DNA of 64,000 nt from Nomia melanderi (taxonomy: Eukaryota > Arthropoda > Insecta > Hymenoptera > Halictidae), in assembly GCF_051020985.1 (NCBI RefSeq), contig NC_135001.1:15865896-15929895 (forward strand), in the 5' to 3' direction. The notes under the pieces were generated by a model. It was not told where the DNA came from. It saw only the letters and a list, made by a program, of their open reading frames with translations, and did no database searches. Shown piece after piece: positions 23,917-37,100 of this stretch. The translations under genes were made by a program, and so were the position numbers. The first letter of the stretch is position 1. Each line of letters begins with the position of its first letter.

Positions 23917-26900
23917 TTCAGATCACATGGGATCTAAGAGATGTGCTGTTACATTCTTTAGCTATATTTATAACGAAAAATGTATATGTACATCAAGCAA
24001 AATTCACTTAAATGTTTATTTCGATATATTATCAATTATTGCAATTAAATATATCACTCTACCGCGTTTATTATTAATTTAGAATTATTTTAATGATACC
24101 CTAAAATATTATATTTTTTATTGCCGATGGTTGTGGAACGTATTTTATATTGTACACCATGGATTGAAAAAATTCTGAACAAAATAGTATTTGCAATGCA
24201 AAAAGTAAATGGTTTATTTTTTACTATGTGTTAATGATAATTGATATTCTATAACAATTTACTTCTATGTTAAATTAGATTTGACTCTTCAAGTCCATAA
24301 TGGATGTCGTTGCTGTAATAATGTAAGTTGAACTACCTTAAATATTATATTCAATAGGAACTTCTCATAATTTTCATTTTACATTTCTTCCATAGAATAT
24401 GTTATTAGAATAAATGTTTCTAGTAATGTTAGATTTAACACCCTAATGAGATATACATTTTTAAATACTATTTTGTATTAGCAAGATTATTTAAGCGATT
24501 TTTTGGAAAAAGAAAATTACATTTTCTTGATAGATGAGAAATCCATGGTGTTAAACATACATTGAGAAAATCATAAAGTGGGAATTACTTTATATATTGG
24601 TTGTCGATTCAGTAATTTAATTTATTTTGTAAATTTTATGAATTTGCAGTATATAAACATTTGCACAGTTTAAAGTGTTTTATGTATTTTATGTATGTTG
24701 ATTGATTTTATAAAATTTTTAATTGGTATGCCTTTTATTGTATAGATGAGTTTGGAGTCGAAGAGAAACTTGTGCCTGGCATGTGTGCCATAGAAAAGGA
24801 AAATTGATTGCATTCTAAAAAGAAACAATGGAGGAAAATGTATGGTCCTTAATGATGAAACAAATTATTGAGATTTGTTTGTTGCATATGTTTGTCAAAA
24901 CTTCTTTTATAATAACTGTATAAGAATCAAAATTTTTTAAATTTAAAGAAAAAATATTTGAACGAAGCAATTGGATGATAATTGCCACTGAAGAAAACAA
25001 AATTAGAAAAGGCAAGTGTGATAGTTAATGCTTGTGCCAAATTTTTTAATCATTGGACTTCCTATTTAAAAGATCAGAAAACACACGTTTTATATTTGTG
25101 GCAAATAAATTAGTAGGCTAAACAAAATTTATCTTTAAATTTCGGTAATGAAAATGCGTTCAGTAAGGCGATGTTTATCCAGTTAATCCAGCTTGAGACT
25201 GTTCCATGGAAATGAAATAAGAGGAAGAGAATTTAAGTCGTCCGGAGGTGATGATTTTTCCTTTCTGTTTCTATGTAATATTTTTTGTCTTACTGTAACA
25301 ATTCTAGACGATTTAGATGAATGCTCAACTTATGATCCATTTTCCTTAGAACGTACAATAACTATGAGTAACAGCTTCTGATTTATACTTGCTGTGGAAA
25401 CAACAATTGAACTTTTAGCTATACATTTCAGAATCTGATGTCAAGTTCAATTATATAAAATGAATTTACATATATTGAGTGGATAATAATAATGGACAAA
25501 GTTGAGTTAATTTTCTCGCATATATTAATTTTTCCACAAAGTATACCTTCAGAGTTTCAAATAGTTGTAACTAGCTAAAACTGAACTTTGTCCAGGAAAA
25601 TCGATTGTATAAAATTCTTAACCCATTAAGCCACACATGAAATAAAATTTTATCTCAAGCTTTGTATCTAGACGGCGGAAGTTTATGCAAATTCATATTT
25701 TTATAGACAGATTTGACGAAAATGAAATTAAATACGATTTCCCGTATCGATGGTTTTAGTAGGTTAAAAAGAGAATAAAAAAAAGTAACATTATATTAAA
25801 ATTTCGATTTTGTTTTGTTTTGAAAATTATTTTAAGCTATAAATGCATAAAAGTCTGCAGTCTATAAGAAATCATACATTTTTTACTATAATTTGAAAGA
25901 TATATTACAACAAAGTTATAAAAAAAAAAAAAAGAAAATTTGGATTGACATTTTGGTAAATGACATGGGCCTGAAAGTTAGGAGAACAATGAAGCAAATA
26001 TATTTGTTACAAAGTAACATGTGAATTACTACGATGCGTTGTAAATTTTGAGAAGCACGTTTTATATATTTGTACCTCCTGGTACTTTTTACTATTACAT
26101 ACGAGGTTCGGATTAACGTTATATTCGAATACTTTATTTCAAATTGCAAATATTGTATATTTGCATAAATTTCTTTTGAAAGATGTAAATGGCATTCTCT
26201 TCACATACCATACAAGAGTATTCGCATACTCTTCACATAAGTACGGTGTGTTCAGCTAGAAGTGGCAAAGATCATTAAAGTATCGTCTATTATACAGTTC
26301 ATTTGTTAATTGTTTCATTTTGTTACGCTATTGTTAATATGTGTTCGAAAACAAATTGAAATTTCTGTTGCAGAGTGATAAATAGACTGCGGAACTTTAT
26401 ACATTTATAGCGCGTAAAAATCTTCGAAAAATTAGAAAATACAATATTTAACAAAATTTGATACAGTTACGTTTTATTTTTAATTTACTGAAACAAGGAA
26501 AATATGTTTACTTTCAATTTTTTTTTCAATTTATTTCAACTCGTATAAAACTGTAACTTTGCATAAACTTCCGTAGTCTAACGATAATATATAATAATAT
26601 TTACTGATACTTGAGAGCCTTAACGCGTGCCATCTTACAATTAGGTGCATATTTGTATTACATTTTGTTACATATGACTTAATTTCATTTTAATTCCGTT
26701 AAATTGATCAGCTTTGAAAATGTACAACTTTGTTGACGACTGTGTCTGTATCAGATGAATTTGTTACTTCGAAAAAGACGTCATTAGAATGCATTTATTC
26801 GCGCAGTGAAGTTTAAATAATTTCGCGCGCGAGAAGAAACTGTGAAGAGGAGCAGGAGAAATGGTTAAGGGGAACTGTGAGGTTTGAAAATCACTGACAG

Positions 26901-28703
26901 ACCAATAATTTACAATATGATTTGTGTAGTCCGATAACACGGAACGCAAATAAATTTGTGAAAAATTAAAAGCTTGTTTATTACCATTTGTTTATTTGTA
27001 TAATTATGTTATCCAATACACATGAAAGGAATCATACACTCATTTTCGGCACTAATTATAATACAATTATAAGGTAACCAATCAATATCGTAAACCACGC
27101 ACATCGAAAGAGTCTTCTTCAAGGTGCTAATTTTACATCAACGTATGGCAAATATCTTATATTGCAATAACCAGTGAACACAAATATGTAAACCGTTTTT
27201 TATAGACGCCATTTGTTATAATTAATTTTGTCAGATATTTATGATGGAGGATAGATCGAGGCGAATCGAATTATTTTCTGTTTGATAGTAAAGAAATCAA
27301 ACTACTTGAACATTAATAAGAATCAACGAAAAAGAATTTTTTAATCCTCCTTTTGTAAATAAGAAGAAGATAATATTCTCAAATATTTTCTAAAATGAGA
27401 ATACTCCTTTACTGTTATTCGTTTAGTGCTTTAATTAAAATGATTATATTTTTAATAATTTATTGAAACTCGTTAAGTTGATACGAGTATTTTGTTCACA
27501 TTCTAACTGCACCTTTTTATACCTTCTATGCTTTGATCTAACGATATCAATCGTGCGGATAACCGCAACATCCACTTTCCTACTACGACTTCACTAACGA
27601 TAAGTTAATTAGTGATGCATACTAAACCGATAAGATAATTTTTCTTCTGTATTTCCTTCGCACTAAGCTAAGGAAATTAAAATAGACCCTTATTTCTAAC
27701 GTTCTCGTTTATATTGTCTGAGAATCTAATGTATCTTACATATTCATATTTCAGTGAACAATACTTCGAAAGAGGAAATATTATTTAAATTCTGAAAAAA
27801 TTTGATCAAACCAGTTTTTCAGTTCCTACCATTAGTATTCTACAAACTTAATTAGATATTGTGTTTATACAAATTATTCATATCATTCAGTACATGTTCT
27901 ATATTCCAATGTTATGTAAATTTTCGTGCGCTCAACACAAATCTTACGATTAGAACCTTCTTCTCCATCACCATCAGTATTTCAGATATTTCATTTAGAA
28001 AATACAATCATCTTTTCGAATCTAAATATTATTTACATTAACTATAAATGCTACACATTTAACATTTTTAGAGCAAGCATGATACCCGAGGTGAACAAAT
28101 TTTGGTAAATGTTCTGTAGTTACTTTTGAAAACTGAGGTTACGCGATAAAATCTATGCACACAAGGAAGGTTAAGATTTTATTTTTAAATGAGAAAATAA
28201 AATAACTTCGCTATACACGAGGTACTGATAACGAATTTCAATGCTAACGATCGCTTGAAATTTCCCCTGGTACAATGTAGAATATATTTGCAGTTCCTTA
28301 CAGGTTACATTTGCTGTTCACAAATTATTTACAATAGAAAACAAATTTATTTCTTTAGAAATGTTTTTTGTCGACTGACGTTTCTAAAATGCATTTACAT
28401 ATAATGGCGGACATGTATGTACTTATGAATATGTGATTATTATGCTTTCATTGTCTCTAATATGATATTATCATTATTTACAACTTAGTTCATGATATTT
28501 CTTTTATGTTTCAGATGTTTTCCACTATTCCGTTTTGTATCACTCGAATAACTTTGATATTATAGATTGTAGATCTTTACTTTTAACTGTGACATTGCTG
28601 CGGATACACACTTATGAACACTAATAACATTCAATTGCTTCAAATATTAGACGGTTTCGACTTCATAATTAGTTCCCGTTGTTTCATCTGGATGTTTAGG
28701 CAG
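23917..28703. other. Intergenic DNA, nothing supported
   Basis: Very AT-rich DNA with chance ORFs. A short open segment at 25308-25381 follows an acceptor-like TTCTAG but has no partner exon. No RNA gene or clear repeat family was recognised. Confidence 0.4.
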
Positions 28704-28808
28704 GTGCATACACCGGAACCAAACGTGTTGATCGTGAGTAAGAGGACAAATATAACGCCTGAGCAACAACGACAAATGCAGCTTCTTAAAAACCAAGACG
28801 TACTATGA
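28704..28808 (+). CDS. Orphan 3'-terminal exon, unassigned (possible alternative end of the GRAM-domain gene)
   Basis: An acceptor (TTTAGGCAG) is followed by 34 sense codons and TGA. The peptide starts VHTPEPNVLIVSKRTNITPE and ends QLLKNQDVL; codon use and composition look coding amid non-coding AT-rich DNA. It starts in phase 0 with GTG. The penultimate exon of the upstream GRAM-domain gene ends in phase 0 at 20759, and its usual last exon also starts with GTG, so splicing to this exon would give an alternative C-terminus. It could equally belong to an unrecognised gene. No domain recognised. Confidence 0.35.
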   Translation: MHTPEPNVLIVSKRTNITPEQQRQMQLLKNQDVL

Positions 28809-28874
28809 CGTATCGGAGTATTTCCCTACAATTGGGTATATCTATTGGAGACGATCATAACACCATACAACATA

Positions 28875-29104
28875 TTAACCCTTTGCACTCGCCATTTGAT
28901 TTAACCCAGCGAAATTATAAAATTTAAAATTCAATATTAAATTTTCTATAATCTACCAACACATGGAACATTGAAATAAAATAGTTTCGTCGCTTAATTT
29001 ATGCAAGGTATTGTTTTATATTAATTGTAAAAAATACCACTGATATTTCATCAGAACATAAGAAATATTTGTTGGGAAAAATATTCTCGAGTGCAAAGGG
29101 TGAA
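28875..29104. mobile_element. TTAA-type MITE, family C, copy 1
   Basis: 230 bp. It begins TTAACCCTTTGCACTCG and ends CGAGTGCAAAGGGTGAA, giving inverted termini of about 15 bases. Family C copy 2 is at 41925. The right TTAA is mutated to TGAA. No hairpin remains evident here. Confidence 0.8.
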
Positions 29105-29201
29105 TACTCATCAAACGTTAGAAAATATTCCCCGTGAACTGAAACCTCTTAAAACTGACAGTCGAACAGATTGATTCATCGGTTCTCTGAAGACAGCTGT
29201 T

Positions 29202-29400
29202 TTAACTCCTTGGCGTATTATTTACTTTCGCTACTAAGCTCGTATAACACTTTACCATTGCCCTTTTTGTGGAAATGCAACAGAATTTTTCATTCTACTT
29301 CACGTGGGAATTTCATTTGAAGATAATAAATTGATAATAGCAAAATAATTTTTTCCTTTGATCCGTGGGTAATGAACAACATTGAGTTTCGTCAAATTAA
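29202..29400. mobile_element. TTAA-type MITE, family D, copy 2
   Basis: It begins TTAACTCCTTGGCGTATTA and is inverted relative to the copies at 48.1-48.4 kb. Long internal matches include TTTACTTTCGC, GAAATGCAAC, TTTCATTTGAAG and TTGATAATAGCAAAATA. The right third is eroded; the end is taken at TTAA 29397-29400. Confidence 0.65.
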
Positions 29401-29913
29401 GGTACTTTAAAAAAAGTTTTGTTCATCTTTATTTCTAAAAATAAGAGAAATATAAAAGACCACAAATACACACAAATAAAATCTCATTATTATAGTTTTT
29501 AAGTAAAAAAAAATATTCTGTAAATTAGATTGTCTACGATTTTGTTTCAAACCCTTAGTTTGAAAATATACTGAAAGATATTAGGAAAAATTGGTTCACT
29601 TCAATTCACATAAATATTTTTTTAAATTGATTTAAACTTACATCGACACAATTTTGTATTCGAGAATTCATCAAATAAGTCTATGCAAGAAAACAACTAC
29701 ATAACTGTCATTGTTAAAGCACAAAATATTTTTCAAGTTGAAGATTTACCTTTCTTTAAACCTGATTTCTGAAAAAATTGAGGTTCATAGAGAAAGACAA
29801 TTTTCAGATTCACGTTCAGCTTACTGAGAATTTAACGTTAAGCTGCATAAAAGAATGAAAATTTGTTGAACGATGTCTGTAGTGGGATGGTCAGTTTGAA
29901 GGAAGCTGACGCC

Positions 29914-29949
29914 TATATAAAAAGCCGGAGAGGCACTGTGAATACCAGT
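29914..29949 (+). promoter_or_regulatory. TATA/initiator core promoter candidate for the transglutaminase gene
   Basis: TATATAAAAA (29914-29923) is followed 33 bases after its first T by an initiator-like CCAGTA with A at 29947. Spacing and orientation fit an insect TATA promoter on the plus strand, and the first coding exon downstream is transglutaminase at 34.2 kb. A strong donor, ACCG then GTAAGT at 30568, could end a non-coding first exon. The link to transglutaminase is inferred. Confidence 0.45.
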
Positions 29950-30567
29950 ATAGCGATGAAAGTGTAACTTGACAGTTAATCGGTGCTACTTTATTAGCCG
30001 TCGTTTCGTAAATCAAAATACTATCTCCAGTTTTCAGTGAACTCTTCAGTTTTGATAAATGTGATTTTTATTTATTCAATAATATGTGACGAGTGATTCA
30101 AATATTTCAGGATATTTACCAAAAATAACGACTATTCAGTTTCAAACCTTAATTCCGATGGAATACATTTTTTACTGACAAAAGGAAATTTAATTAAAAT
30201 CTTCAAATGATTTTTAGAAATTATTTATTTTTAAAAAGCGCAAATTACTATTAGTTTCTAAGATTTGTATTTATGTATTATTTATCAATTTTTTAGCACA
30301 TAACTGTTTGACATTAGTTCGGTGATGGATAATACTTTGTTTTTCAATCACATATATTAAAGTTACCAATTATTTTGTGTGATTTCTTTAACCGAACTAG
30401 ATTATCAATATTTTACTCTGTCAGTTAAAAGATAAATGATTTATATACTTAAATATGTATAAAATTGTTCGTAGTCGAGCACACAAATACATGTTCCGTT
30501 ATTGTTTACAACTTTACAGATACACCTTAAATTACTCAGCATCAAACAGAAACTAATAACCTAACCG
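29947..30567 (+). other. Possible non-coding first exon of the transglutaminase transcript
   Basis: Spans from the initiator candidate to a consensus donor (GTAAGTAG at 30568). There is no long ORF. If used, it would splice to an acceptor such as TTGCAG at 34107, leaving a short 5' untranslated part before the ATG at 34175. Other donors in the interval are possible. Confidence 0.25.
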
Positions 30568-33500
30568 GTAAGTAGATTCTACCTTTCTTAAATTAACTAA
30601 CTTACATATTATTTATTGTTATAAGCTAGAAATAACACGACAATTTTTTCAAAGTTGTATATGAAAGAACACTGTGATTGAGTATGAAAAGAAGGAAATC
30701 TAGTAAATCTATTCTGGTATGCAATCTTACGAAACTAACACTTATGCAAATTAGACTCTCGCTTACGGATTCTATCTTTATCGGAGATGATGGTATCAGC
30801 TCGTAACATCGAAGACATATATTCCAGATATTTCATAAAAAAAACGTTATGTTGTAATCCCCTTTAATCGATGTATTTGTACTACATATACGTGCGGTTA
30901 ATTTTGAAAGTGGACTCGGTCATATACTTTTTACTTTTTATTTTATCTGTGTTTGAATACGTTAACAAGTATTTGTATAGAATGTAACAAAATATTTCAG
31001 AAAATATTTAGTTATGAAAAATGAGAATTTATTATGACTGTGTAATGTTGCGTGTAACTTATAAGGAAATATGACTTTTGATCTTCGAAACGACTTGGAT
31101 CATTTTCAGAATTAAGGACGCATATGAAAATTGAAAAGAAAGATGTGTTATGAAATTATTTAAACGTTAAGGAAACTTATTTAACTACAATAGATATATT
31201 CACGTTAATAGCACAGTTATTTTGTAAGAAATGGTGGTAATAAAATAATCTGCTCATATCGATCAATTACAATTATTTGGAATTTTAATAATATTTACAG
31301 AACTGTTTTATATTTTAAGAAAATATATTGCACGTTTATATACGATCATCATAGTTTTACATTATTAGTATAATATTATTCTACGTATACTATTAACCTT
31401 TTCTCACTTTTTAACAATGGATTTTTTTATTCCGTTGACAATTGTGACACAAATTTTCTGTTTCAAGAAGGTAGATCGACCTTTAACATTGTTTATAGCA
31501 AGATTTGTTTTCGTCGAATTGCGTCTCTATTATAATTTTCTTTTCCTTTCAAATCATTCAATTCTACGGTATTTTATAAATGTGCGTCTGTTATATAGCT
31601 TGAGCCATTGAATTATTAAATTATTTCTTAACAATATCTATAAAGGTAAACATATGTTGCAGATAATAAAATTATTAAATTAATAGATACATTTTCCGCG
31701 CCTCTTTCAAAGAATGCAGCTACAAAAAAATTGGAAAAAGGAATCTCTTCCTTGATCGTTTTATTTTCACAAAATGAAAATTTACGTTTGTACAGGAGAT
31801 ACCAAATGTTTGAATTTTAATATGAATTTTATTTAAAGCGTTGTAAGGATTCATTGAATTATTGTCAAGACTGATTAAATATAATCGGAAATTTGATTCG
31901 GAGGACTGCAGATGACGAACAATACGATTGACCACTAGTAGCTTAGTGCAGAAATTGAGTAAGACTTTTAGGAGCTAGGCATTTCGTTGAAGAAATCGGT
32001 GAATCACATTTCTGAGAGTCATCGATGTCAGGTCGATTCCATTCAAGGGTGAAAACGCACTATTACGAGGCTAATCACGTTCTGGTACATATCCCGGATA
32101 TTTACGCAACGTTTCGATGAATCAAAGACAAATTCCGAACAGCCATGTGTGGCTGGGGAGACGCATGGAATTTGGATGCAACTTGGTCACCATGATAATT
32201 GCATACTCGAAATTCTTGTTACAACATATACTCGTTCCGAGAAAGTTGAGGTGTCGTTCACTTTCAACGTGTGTATATACGTATGCCGATACAGTTACTT
32301 ACAACTATAGCTGTCAGTTTAAGCGATAATGTCTGTTGACATATAGTTGTACAGATTGTTTATATTTTTACGATAATACATTGTGAATATACGGTATTAG
32401 TAGTATTAATTACATTGTTTTGGTAATATTTGACAAATTACTTAGATGAATTTCAATACTTTTTCAGGCATAATAATTTACCATTGTTGTTAAATATGAA
32501 ACATAGCAGTGAAGTTGATGTGTTGTATTTGTAAAGTGCACTTGAAATAAAACTGTACAGTTTTGTAGCAATTTTTCAGAAATTTATAGTTACTGAGTAT
32601 AGTGTGACAGTTCACATACTTTTAGACTTTTAGGTAGAAATATATAATTACATAAATTTAGCGCAGGAATTCGTTATTATTGAATAATAGTCATACGGAT
32701 CGTTTACCTTCGAAGTCCATTTTATTTTGTTTCGAGGTACTGAAGTGTTTGCGATTCTACCGGCTGAGAAATCCTGTCAGGTTTACTTCGTTCATTTGCG
32801 ATTCTATGCATTTAAGTAGATGTAAATTCATCGCAGAAACTGCTTTTTGAGAATCAGCTAAATTTATACCACTGAACAAATTTATAACACTTTCAAAATG
32901 AATGATTACATAATTCCATTTAGGAATAATATTTCGATTAACGAAAATAAACGAATCTTTTCAGATTTCAATTATAACTTGATTATGCATAAAACGTTCA
33001 CATTAAAATATATGTTAATTTTTTGTTTACTCATTTTTGTCAACAAATGGACTCACACCAGTTTCAGAATAAACGGCCTATGTATAAAAACATTACATTC
33101 AAATTTTAATGTGCTGAGTATACTTTTACGATTTTGAAGTCGATGACTCATATGTGTCATTACTTCCTCCTTTATATACGATCACTGATGCGTAAGATTT
33201 CAAGGAATCTATCGGAGAGTAACTTGTATTCATTTACACTTCAATGAGCTTAACATTTCATTACGGATGAGAGTTTCTCATAAATCGAGGATATACAGGA
33301 TGTTATAACTGTTTTTGGATGAAAAACTGATGCTCCGTTGTAAATGATTCATTTAAGTCATACCATCGTTACATCGGATTTATGACAATTAAATGAACCT
33401 GTGAATATGTCAGAAGATACTATCGTCTTTACATAAAATTTTAATCTTTCTGAATAGCACTATAAAAGTCAGGATTATTATCCTTAAACTACTTAATAAA

Positions 33501-34107
33501 TACACATTATTATTAATAATATTAGTCTGATATACATAATCCAATTTTTCGCAGAATGTTATATTTTACTTAATTTTAAAGAACCTTTATTAATGAAAAT
33601 ATAGAATTATTTTCTTTTTTCAAAGAAATGTTTTTCCTCTTCACTCCTGCAAATTTGAGTTTTACGTAATCTAACTACAAAGATTTCATTCTTATTTTTG
33701 TCATTTTGTAGTTAAAATTAAATCTCTTTTGAAAGAGTTAGTGATAACAGCTCGAACTTATCTGTTTCCTTTACAGTACAGCAAACAGTTTCACATTTGT
33801 CAGTTCAGGATATCGAATAATTTAAGCTCTTGAATTTTTTGAAAGAAACAGGGGTAACGTATGAGTACGAATAAATGAAAATATTTAACAATTTCCCGTA
33901 AAGAATTTTCATAATTTCATTTCATGTTTTATGTTTAACAACTATGTACCCGAACTGTCTATTTTCCACCTCCGATTTCGAAGATCTAAATAAACGAACG
34001 TTAACGTTTCGAAGAACGATAAAAGAAATTACACGATAAATGTTCGTAAACGTAGCGTTAAGTTTCCTGAAAACCAATGATTGTCGCTTTGTTAGCGTAT
34101 ATTGCAG
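30568..34107 (+). other. Inferred first intron or upstream region of transglutaminase
   Basis: AT-rich with no supported gene. A moderately GC-richer patch at about 32000-32330 ends in a short inverted repeat (ACAACTATA at 32303 versus TATAGTTGT near 32349). A fragment at about 33290 beginning ATACAGGATG resembles the edge of a dispersed repeat, but no partner copy was established. Confidence 0.4.
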
Positions 34108-34174
34108 ATCTAAATTCCTGTTAAATACTGTAAATAATTTCATTTCCATTGAAAAGACGCCTTCATCGTTCGAA

Positions 34175-37100
34175 ATGTCTTCGGAGGAGCCGCTTGTCGT
34201 CGAGTCAGTTTACCTATACGAGAAAGAAAATGCAACAGCTCATCACACGATCAATTACGAGTTGGTACATTTGGAGGAACCAACTCTTGTCTTGAGAAGA
34301 GGTCAGACTTTCAATGTCGCTCTCAGATTTAATCGTGACTACGTGGACGAGACGGACATCGTCAGACTGTTGTTCAGCTTCGGTCCAAACCCTAATGTTC
34401 TCCGAGGCACAAGAGGGGTGAACACCGTTACCAATAGAGACAGTTACTTGACCGATTTGGAAGCATGGGGTGTGCGTATGGTCGGTATCAACGGCGTGGA
34501 TCTGTCCGTAGAGGTCAGAAGTCCTATCGACAGCCCTGTTGGTGTTTGGCAGTTGAATGTTGAAACTACCACCGTAGGCAGCAAGAAAGCCCCGAATACG
34601 TACAACTACGAGAGGGATATTTATTTGTTGTTCAACCCATGGATGAAAGGTGAGGCAACTTGACTTATAAATGATCGAACAATGCGTTAGGATGAGAGTA
34701 TCAAATTTCGAAGCTGAATAAAATATAAATGTAATTTGTAGTTTCTGCTTATTCGACGATTAGTGTATAATAATATCGTGGGAATTTAATATAACAAATT
34801 TTTGCGTTTCAAATAAAATATCGCAATCGATTGAAATTCTTTTACGACTGCGATATAACAGGTGAAAGTACCTTTATTTTTATTCCAATGGATTGCAGTT
34901 GCAGTTATTAAATGTTCTGTAATTAGCTTTAAATTTTCAATGAAATAATTGACATGTGTCTATAGAACTAAATTTTATATCCTATGTCGAATGAGCCATG
35001 TACATACAAATAGATGGTAATTATTTACATAAGTATATAAGGTCAAGGTTATTACAGTAGCCCTCCTAATATAAATGATTACCTAACAAGTACCACTTAA
35101 ACAAGAAAACTGTTTTGAGTTCGACTGAAAACAAGAGTCTATAAAGATACCAAATGACGACAAGAATACATGCAAATGTATTATTAATTATGTTATTATA
35201 TCATATAATATTACAAATGCAATATCGTTAAATCAAAATTAAACTCAAAGATAGTAGAACATCATTCCATTGTAATAATTGAAATGTAAGTGGATAAAAA
35301 TTGTACATTTCAATGCGTTTATGTTTGCAGAGGATCTCGTATTCATGGAGGACGAGCAGTTATTGGATGAGTACGTGTTAAACGACGTGGGAAAGGTATG
35401 GGTTGGTCCGTGGGGTAGTTCTCGCGGCAGAGAATGGGTCTTCGGTCAATTCGATGCTTGCGTGTTACCGGCTTGTCAATTGTTGTTAGAACGATCTGGC
35501 ATTAAGGCCGTATCTCGGGGAGATCCTGTTAAGATGTGTCGTGCCATTTCGAGAATTGTAAGTTAACGTAATATTTAAATTGATGAAATTAGATACTCTA
35601 CAAACGAATCAATAAAACTTAAAGCAATTAAAAATTGTCATAAACTACGCATTTTGTTGTTATTTTTCTTATACTGTGATTAAATTGGCAATGTCAAGTT
35701 TAAACAATAAACGTTGTCATTTTAATGAAGTTCAATTAAAACATTGTAAACGAAGAGCCATAGCTCAAGCAATTACTTTCTTCCACCTGAACGAACAGCA
35801 GAAGAAAATCGGCTCCACGTTCGACATGTTTAAATGTCTGATAATCTGAATCATTGAATCTTTTAAGCGAATGGAGTATATATACATTAACGCTAGAACT
35901 ACCGATTTAATACGATTCACATCTAATCCTTATGAAAATGGTAACCATAGATTTTTCTCGGTTTCTTCAGATATTCATTACAGTATTCGAGTGAAACTAT
36001 TTATTTTCCAAATTATTTAGGATATTTAATATTTCTCAGATACCAATAATCGTGAAATAAGAAAACTGAAACCAGTCATTCTGACTGGCACGGTAGTTCT
36101 AGTGTAAAGTGTATAGTAGTACGATTAACTAGTTAATCTTCCCGTTTCATTTTTCAACAAGTCCCAAAACAGTGGACGTGTTCGCTATTCCCACAAATTT
36201 TATAAATATTTAACAATGAAGTCCTCCGAAATGCTTCCTAAGCATTGCTGACCTCAAAAGGGTGAATGCCTTTTAAACGTAATTCAACTTTCAGATAAAT
36301 TCCAACGATGACAAGGGCGTGATCACTGGACGGTGGGACGGTGACTACGAGGATGGCACAGCGCCTGCCGCATGGACCGGAAGCGTGCCGATTCTGGAGC
36401 AATTCTTAGAAACCGGTGAATCAGTGAAATACGGACAATGCTGGGTCTTCGCCGGAGCAGTAACTACCGTGTGCCGAGCTCTTGGAATACCATCCAGGGT
36501 GGTCTCGAACTTAGTTTCAGCTCACGATGCGAACGCATCCCTTTCGGTCGATCGTTACTACGACAAAGACAACGAGGAACTCGAATACGATCCTAATAAC
36601 CTCGAGGGCGAAGACTCTATCTGGAATTATCACGTTTGGAACGATGTGTGGATGGCCAGGCCGGATTTGCCTAAAGGGTACGGCGGCTGGCAAGCGATCG
36701 ACTCAACCCCGCAGGAAACCTCCGAAGGTTTTTACCAGTGCGGTCCAGCTTCCGTTGAGGCTATCAGGCAGGGGGCTGTCGGGTACAACTTTGACGTGAC
36801 CTTCATGGTGGCTTCGGTGAACGCTGATCTTATGAGATGGAAAGAAGACCCTGAGAGCGAGCTCGGTTACTCGAAAATCGACTGTAACAAATATCAGTGA
36901 GTATCAGTGTCACTGTGTTTAACACTAGGTTTACTGTCATTTACTGTACAGTTTATTCTATTGTACCTGGACAAGTTGATGTGCGTTTATTTAGGTATCG
37001 GAGATAAGGTGTTTGATAATATAATATAATCGATGATTAGGATACGCCTTTGTGCGATTGCATCAATCGAAATCTGAGTAAACATTTGCAAAATAATATT

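Noticed and set aside
25193..25381. Open frame ending DLDECSTYDPFSLERTITMS
   Set aside because: An acceptor-like TTCTAG precedes the last part, but there is no partner exon, recognised family or supporting context.
31980..32050. GGTCGATTCC, resembling a tRNA B box
   Set aside because: No A box at the right distance and no cloverleaf could be drawn.
34040..34174. Upstream in-frame ATG of transglutaminase
   Set aside because: Not chosen as the start: the extra 45 residues are not part of the conserved domain and an acceptor-like TTGCAG falls within them. Kept as an alternative isoform.
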